Made by a program: the position numbers and the translations under genes. A stretch of 26,725 nt of DNA from Lobulomyces angularis (taxonomy: Eukaryota; Chytridiomycota; Chytridiomycetes; Lobulomycetales; Lobulomycetaceae): contig JADHYX010000235.1 of assembly GCA_027604685.1 (NCBI GenBank), forward strand, positions 1 to 26,725, given 5' to 3'. Below, piece after piece: positions 24,544-26,725 of this stretch (positions within the stretch are counted from its first letter, which is position 1; each line of letters opens with the position of its first letter). Under the pieces are notes generated by a model, which had not been told where the DNA came from, did no database searches, and saw only the letters and a program-made list of their open reading frames with translations.

Positions 24544-25014
24544 TTGCCCAGTAAGGCTGATCTGGATCTCATTCCTCCTATTGATGGCAAATTTTTTTTT
24601 TTTCAAAAACAAAACCTTATTGGTATATGTATTTGAATTATTTTATTTAATTTTTTAGAAAAATTAGATGGTAACGAAATTCAACGTATAAGATTATGCT
24701 GGTTAAGTGAGAATGATTATGCCATAAACGCTTTTTAAAAAGGTTTTACTGCTCTTGAAGATAGTAAATCGAGTAATAGGTATGTTACTAATTACATATC
24801 TTAATTAACAATTATTAACTAAAGGCAGCAAAAGAGTTGACATTAACGGGAGTGCTCTGAAAATTTCCCTTTGAAGTTTTCAACACCATATGGTATTTGA
24901 ATGAAGGAAATAAGCGAATATGAAATATCAAATTTTGCCAACTATTTGACAACAAGGGAAACAGCGTTAAGAACAGCAATTCAAGCACTTCATGAAGGAA
25001 CAGTTAACAAGTAG
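24544..25014 (+). pseudogene. Disrupted ORF of unknown family, probable pseudogene
   Basis: Several plus-strand pieces look coding but do not form one frame. They are PSKADLDLIPPIDG (to about 24588), KLDGNEIQRIRLCWLSENDY (24661 on, hitting TAA at 24736), FTALEDSKSSN spliced across 24780-24828 to SKRVDINGSALKIS (TGA at 24870-24872), an overlapping frame FEVFNTIWYLNEGNKRI, and finally EISEYEISNFANYLTTRETA to a TAG at 25014, preceded directly by TGA. No start codon fits the first piece. A 36-nt GTGAGA...AAAAAG intron at 24703-24738 could remove the TAA, but the later breaks remain. Either a decaying gene or a gene with assembly errors; family not recognised. Confidence 0.5.
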
Positions 25015-25240
25015 TATTAATTGTGTATCGTATATTGTCAATAAACTACACCAGTTAGGTTAATAGTATCCACAATAAAATTTTACACAGCTGTAAAAAT
25101 TGTGATAATATATTTTATATTTAAAAACACAATAATTAACTACACTAACATTGATTGATTAAAAATTTAATTTGTTATCTTACAGGAAAATTTTCTAAAT
25201 CTAATCATGGCAATTGAATTAAAAAAAAAAAACCTGCTTT

Positions 25241-25986
25241 CTATACTATCATACTTTCTTTTAATTTTCTCAGCTCAGTTTCTTCGTCATGTACAGTTTC
25301 TTTAAAAAAGCATAATTCAGTAAAATCCTGTTAGGAAAAGTTTTATACCATTTTTTAACTTGACTTTTAATAAATTATTTGGCACTTCCGGAAAGGTTTC
25401 AACTTTTTCATAATCCGTTTTTCTGATCATGGTGTCCAATTCTCTCTCAAATTCCAACTCATCAAAATTTTTCTCGGATATCTTAGATAAAACACTTTCC
25501 GTAATTTGATGAGATAACTGATTTTGACTTTCTAGATTACTTAAAACATTTTCAAAATTTTCTAAATTAGAGGCTTTGTTTAAATTCTCCAAAACGTTAC
25601 TTGACAGTTTTAAACAATTCAAAATGTTTTTACAGTAAATACTATTTTCCAGCAAAATTATTTGTTTTTCCAATTCGAACTTTAGATTTAGCGTAGAATC
25701 CAGCTGAACTTCCAGCATTTTTCTTTTTCGTAATGAATTTTCAAAATCTTTACCAAAAAATTTCTAAATACCATATTAAAATATTAAACTTACCAAACTT
25801 CCTAATACTTTTCTGTTTGAGTTTGGCGCACTCTGTAGCTATTTTCGCTTCCAAATACGCTTCCCTCTTTGATAAACTGTTTGTCTGGTGTTTCAGTTTC
25901 AAGATTGCAGAATTTGGTGTTACTTTAAAATCATTTTCAGTATTTGTATAGCCAAAAGCATTTAAAAGATACCAAAACAAGTTCAT
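25241..25986 (-). CDS. Diverged Snf7/CHMP4-like ESCRT-III paralogue
   Basis: Three exons (25986-25794, 25747-25349, 25299-25241) encode 216 aa. The order of features matches Snf7: AILKLKHQTNSLSKREAYLE and KIATECAKLKQK (helix 1), SLRKRKMLEVQLDSTLNLKF (helix 2, compare KRKKMLEQQL of Snf7), LEKQIILLENSIYCKNIL, a helix with NQLSHQITESVLSKIS, an acidic FDELEFERELDTMI, a possible MIM1-like FPEVPNNLL, and a C-terminal helix TELRKLKESMIV supplied by the last short exon. Many positions usual in Snf7 differ, and the start (MNLFWYLLNAFGYTN) lacks the standard Gly-Lys opening. It is probably a specialised or decaying duplicate of the canonical gene next door. Without the last intron the protein would end early after LFLTGFY. 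Confidence 0.8.
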
Positions 25987-26220
25987 TTCAACTATTTTCC
26001 TTCACAAAGTTTACAATAACTACTTGAAAAATCAATCTGGCAGGATTTAATAAAATGAAAGTTATCACCAAGTTCTAGCCTATCAAATGTTTGATTACTA
26101 GGTGAAGCAGTATATTTGGATACTTTCAATTGAAAAAAAAAAATTGCCATTCTCGAAAACCCTGTAAAATCCCAAACATTTCTATCCACTTTCAAAGTTT
26201 TCTATACAAATATAACAAAG
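25987..26220. promoter_or_regulatory. Divergent intergenic region between two Snf7-family genes
   Basis: 234 bp separate the start codons of the diverged (minus) and canonical (plus) Snf7 genes. A minus-strand 52-codon frame (26150-25992, MAIFFFQLKVSKY... ending SSYCKLCEGK) fills much of it and stops 5 nt before the paralogue's ATG, in another frame. It may be an upstream ORF in the 5' UTR or chance. Confidence 0.45.
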
Positions 26221-26691
26221 ATGTTTAATTCTATGACATCTCTGTTTGGTAAAGCGCAAGCATCTAAAACCCAACCAAAAGATGCAATCGTCAAATTAAG
26301 AGAAAATATTGAAATGTTGGATAAACGGGAAAAATATTTGGAAACAAAAGTAATTGCTGAGATTTCTATTGCTAGAGCAAATGCTACTAAAAATAAGAAA
26401 GGTTGTAACATTATTTAATTATTAATTTTTTTTTTTTATTCAAATAGTTGCATTAATGGCCTTGAAGAGGAAAAAACTTTACGAAGACCAGATTAATAAA
26501 AATCAAGGCAGTAGATTAATGCTGGAGCAACAGGTAACTTATATTTGGTTTAAATGTTTTACGATTTTCTTAATTTGCACTTAATTTTTTTGCTATAAGG
26601 TTATGGTAATAGAAAACGCAAATGTCAACAAAGAAACAATGGAAGCTATGAGGATCGGTGCTGAGGGATTAAAAAATATACACGGAGCCAT
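26221..26691 (+). CDS. SNF7: Snf7/Vps32 (CHMP4) ESCRT-III subunit, 3' end beyond window
   Basis: Exons 26221-26401, 26448-26533 and 26600-26691 are in frame; a GTAAGC donor follows at 26692 and the rest lies outside. This is the main polymer-forming subunit of ESCRT-III in endosomal sorting and membrane scission. The start MFNSMTSLFGKAQASK, then PKDAIVKLRENIEMLDKRE, YLETKVIAEISIARANATKN, ALMALKRKKLYEDQI, LMLEQQVMVIENANVNKETM and EAMRIGAEGLKNIHGAM follow the family closely from residue 1. The basic helix 1 and amphipathic N-terminus used for membrane binding are present. The acidic C-terminus and Vps4-binding MIM are not in the window. Confidence 0.93.
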
Positions 26692-26725
26692 GTAAGCCTA
26701 TATGATTTTACTTTTTTTTTTTTTA

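Overview
This is nuclear DNA from a very AT-rich, gene-dense, intron-rich eukaryote. Three things point to an early-diverging zoosporic fungus (chytrid or Cryptomycota/Rozella-like): a fungal-type Zn2Cys6 zinc-cluster factor, a long SPEF2/CPC1-type axonemal protein (so a motile flagellum), and many short GT-AG introns (38 to about 160 nt, mostly 40-100). The lineage is an inference, since I could run no database search. Gene models were built by hand from splice sites, reading phase and family motifs. No RNA genes, CRISPR arrays, transposons or bacterial-style operons were seen.

Layout, left to right. 1-8138 (+): a 5'-truncated SPEF2 homologue with about 30 exons, carrying the end of a CH domain, coiled coils, an adenylate-kinase-like domain and an EF-hand-like tail. 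8139-8486: convergent spacer with an extended imperfect hairpin. 8487-10519 (-): Cdt2, the WD40 substrate receptor of the CRL4 ubiquitin ligase. It is head to head with a PCL/Pho80-type cyclin at 10605-11594 (+). 11994-13797 (-): ankyrin-repeat protein with three identical-length 201-nt exons. 14020-15252 (-): Zn2Cys6 factor with a Q-rich region, 25 bp from a divergent 72-aa ORF (15278-15571, +). 15804-16406 (-): unrecognised 161-aa protein. 16525-17038: two very small candidate ORFs. 17259-19109 (-): ALG1 mannosyltransferase. 19363-21026 (+): mitochondrial PP2C of the pyruvate dehydrogenase phosphatase/Ptc5 type. 21145-21551 (-): BOLA3, divergent from an 82-aa coiled-coil protein (21610-21913, +). 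22367-24466 (-): calcineurin catalytic subunit A. 24544-25014 (+): a disrupted, probably pseudogenic ORF. 25241-25986 (-): a diverged Snf7/CHMP4 paralogue, head to head with a canonical Snf7 (26221 to window end, +).

The genes are mostly housekeeping: flagellum, replication licensing and cell cycle, N-glycosylation, mitochondrial metabolism and Fe-S trafficking, Ca2+ signalling, and ESCRT-III. They alternate strands and often share very short divergent intergenic regions. I did not find a clearly new multi-gene system. The most unusual signals are the head-to-head pair of unequal Snf7 paralogues, the modular ankyrin exons, the 25-bp divergent start spacing, the 8312-8402 hairpin, the Cdt2/cyclin pair, and introns that carry poly-A rather than poly-T tracts.
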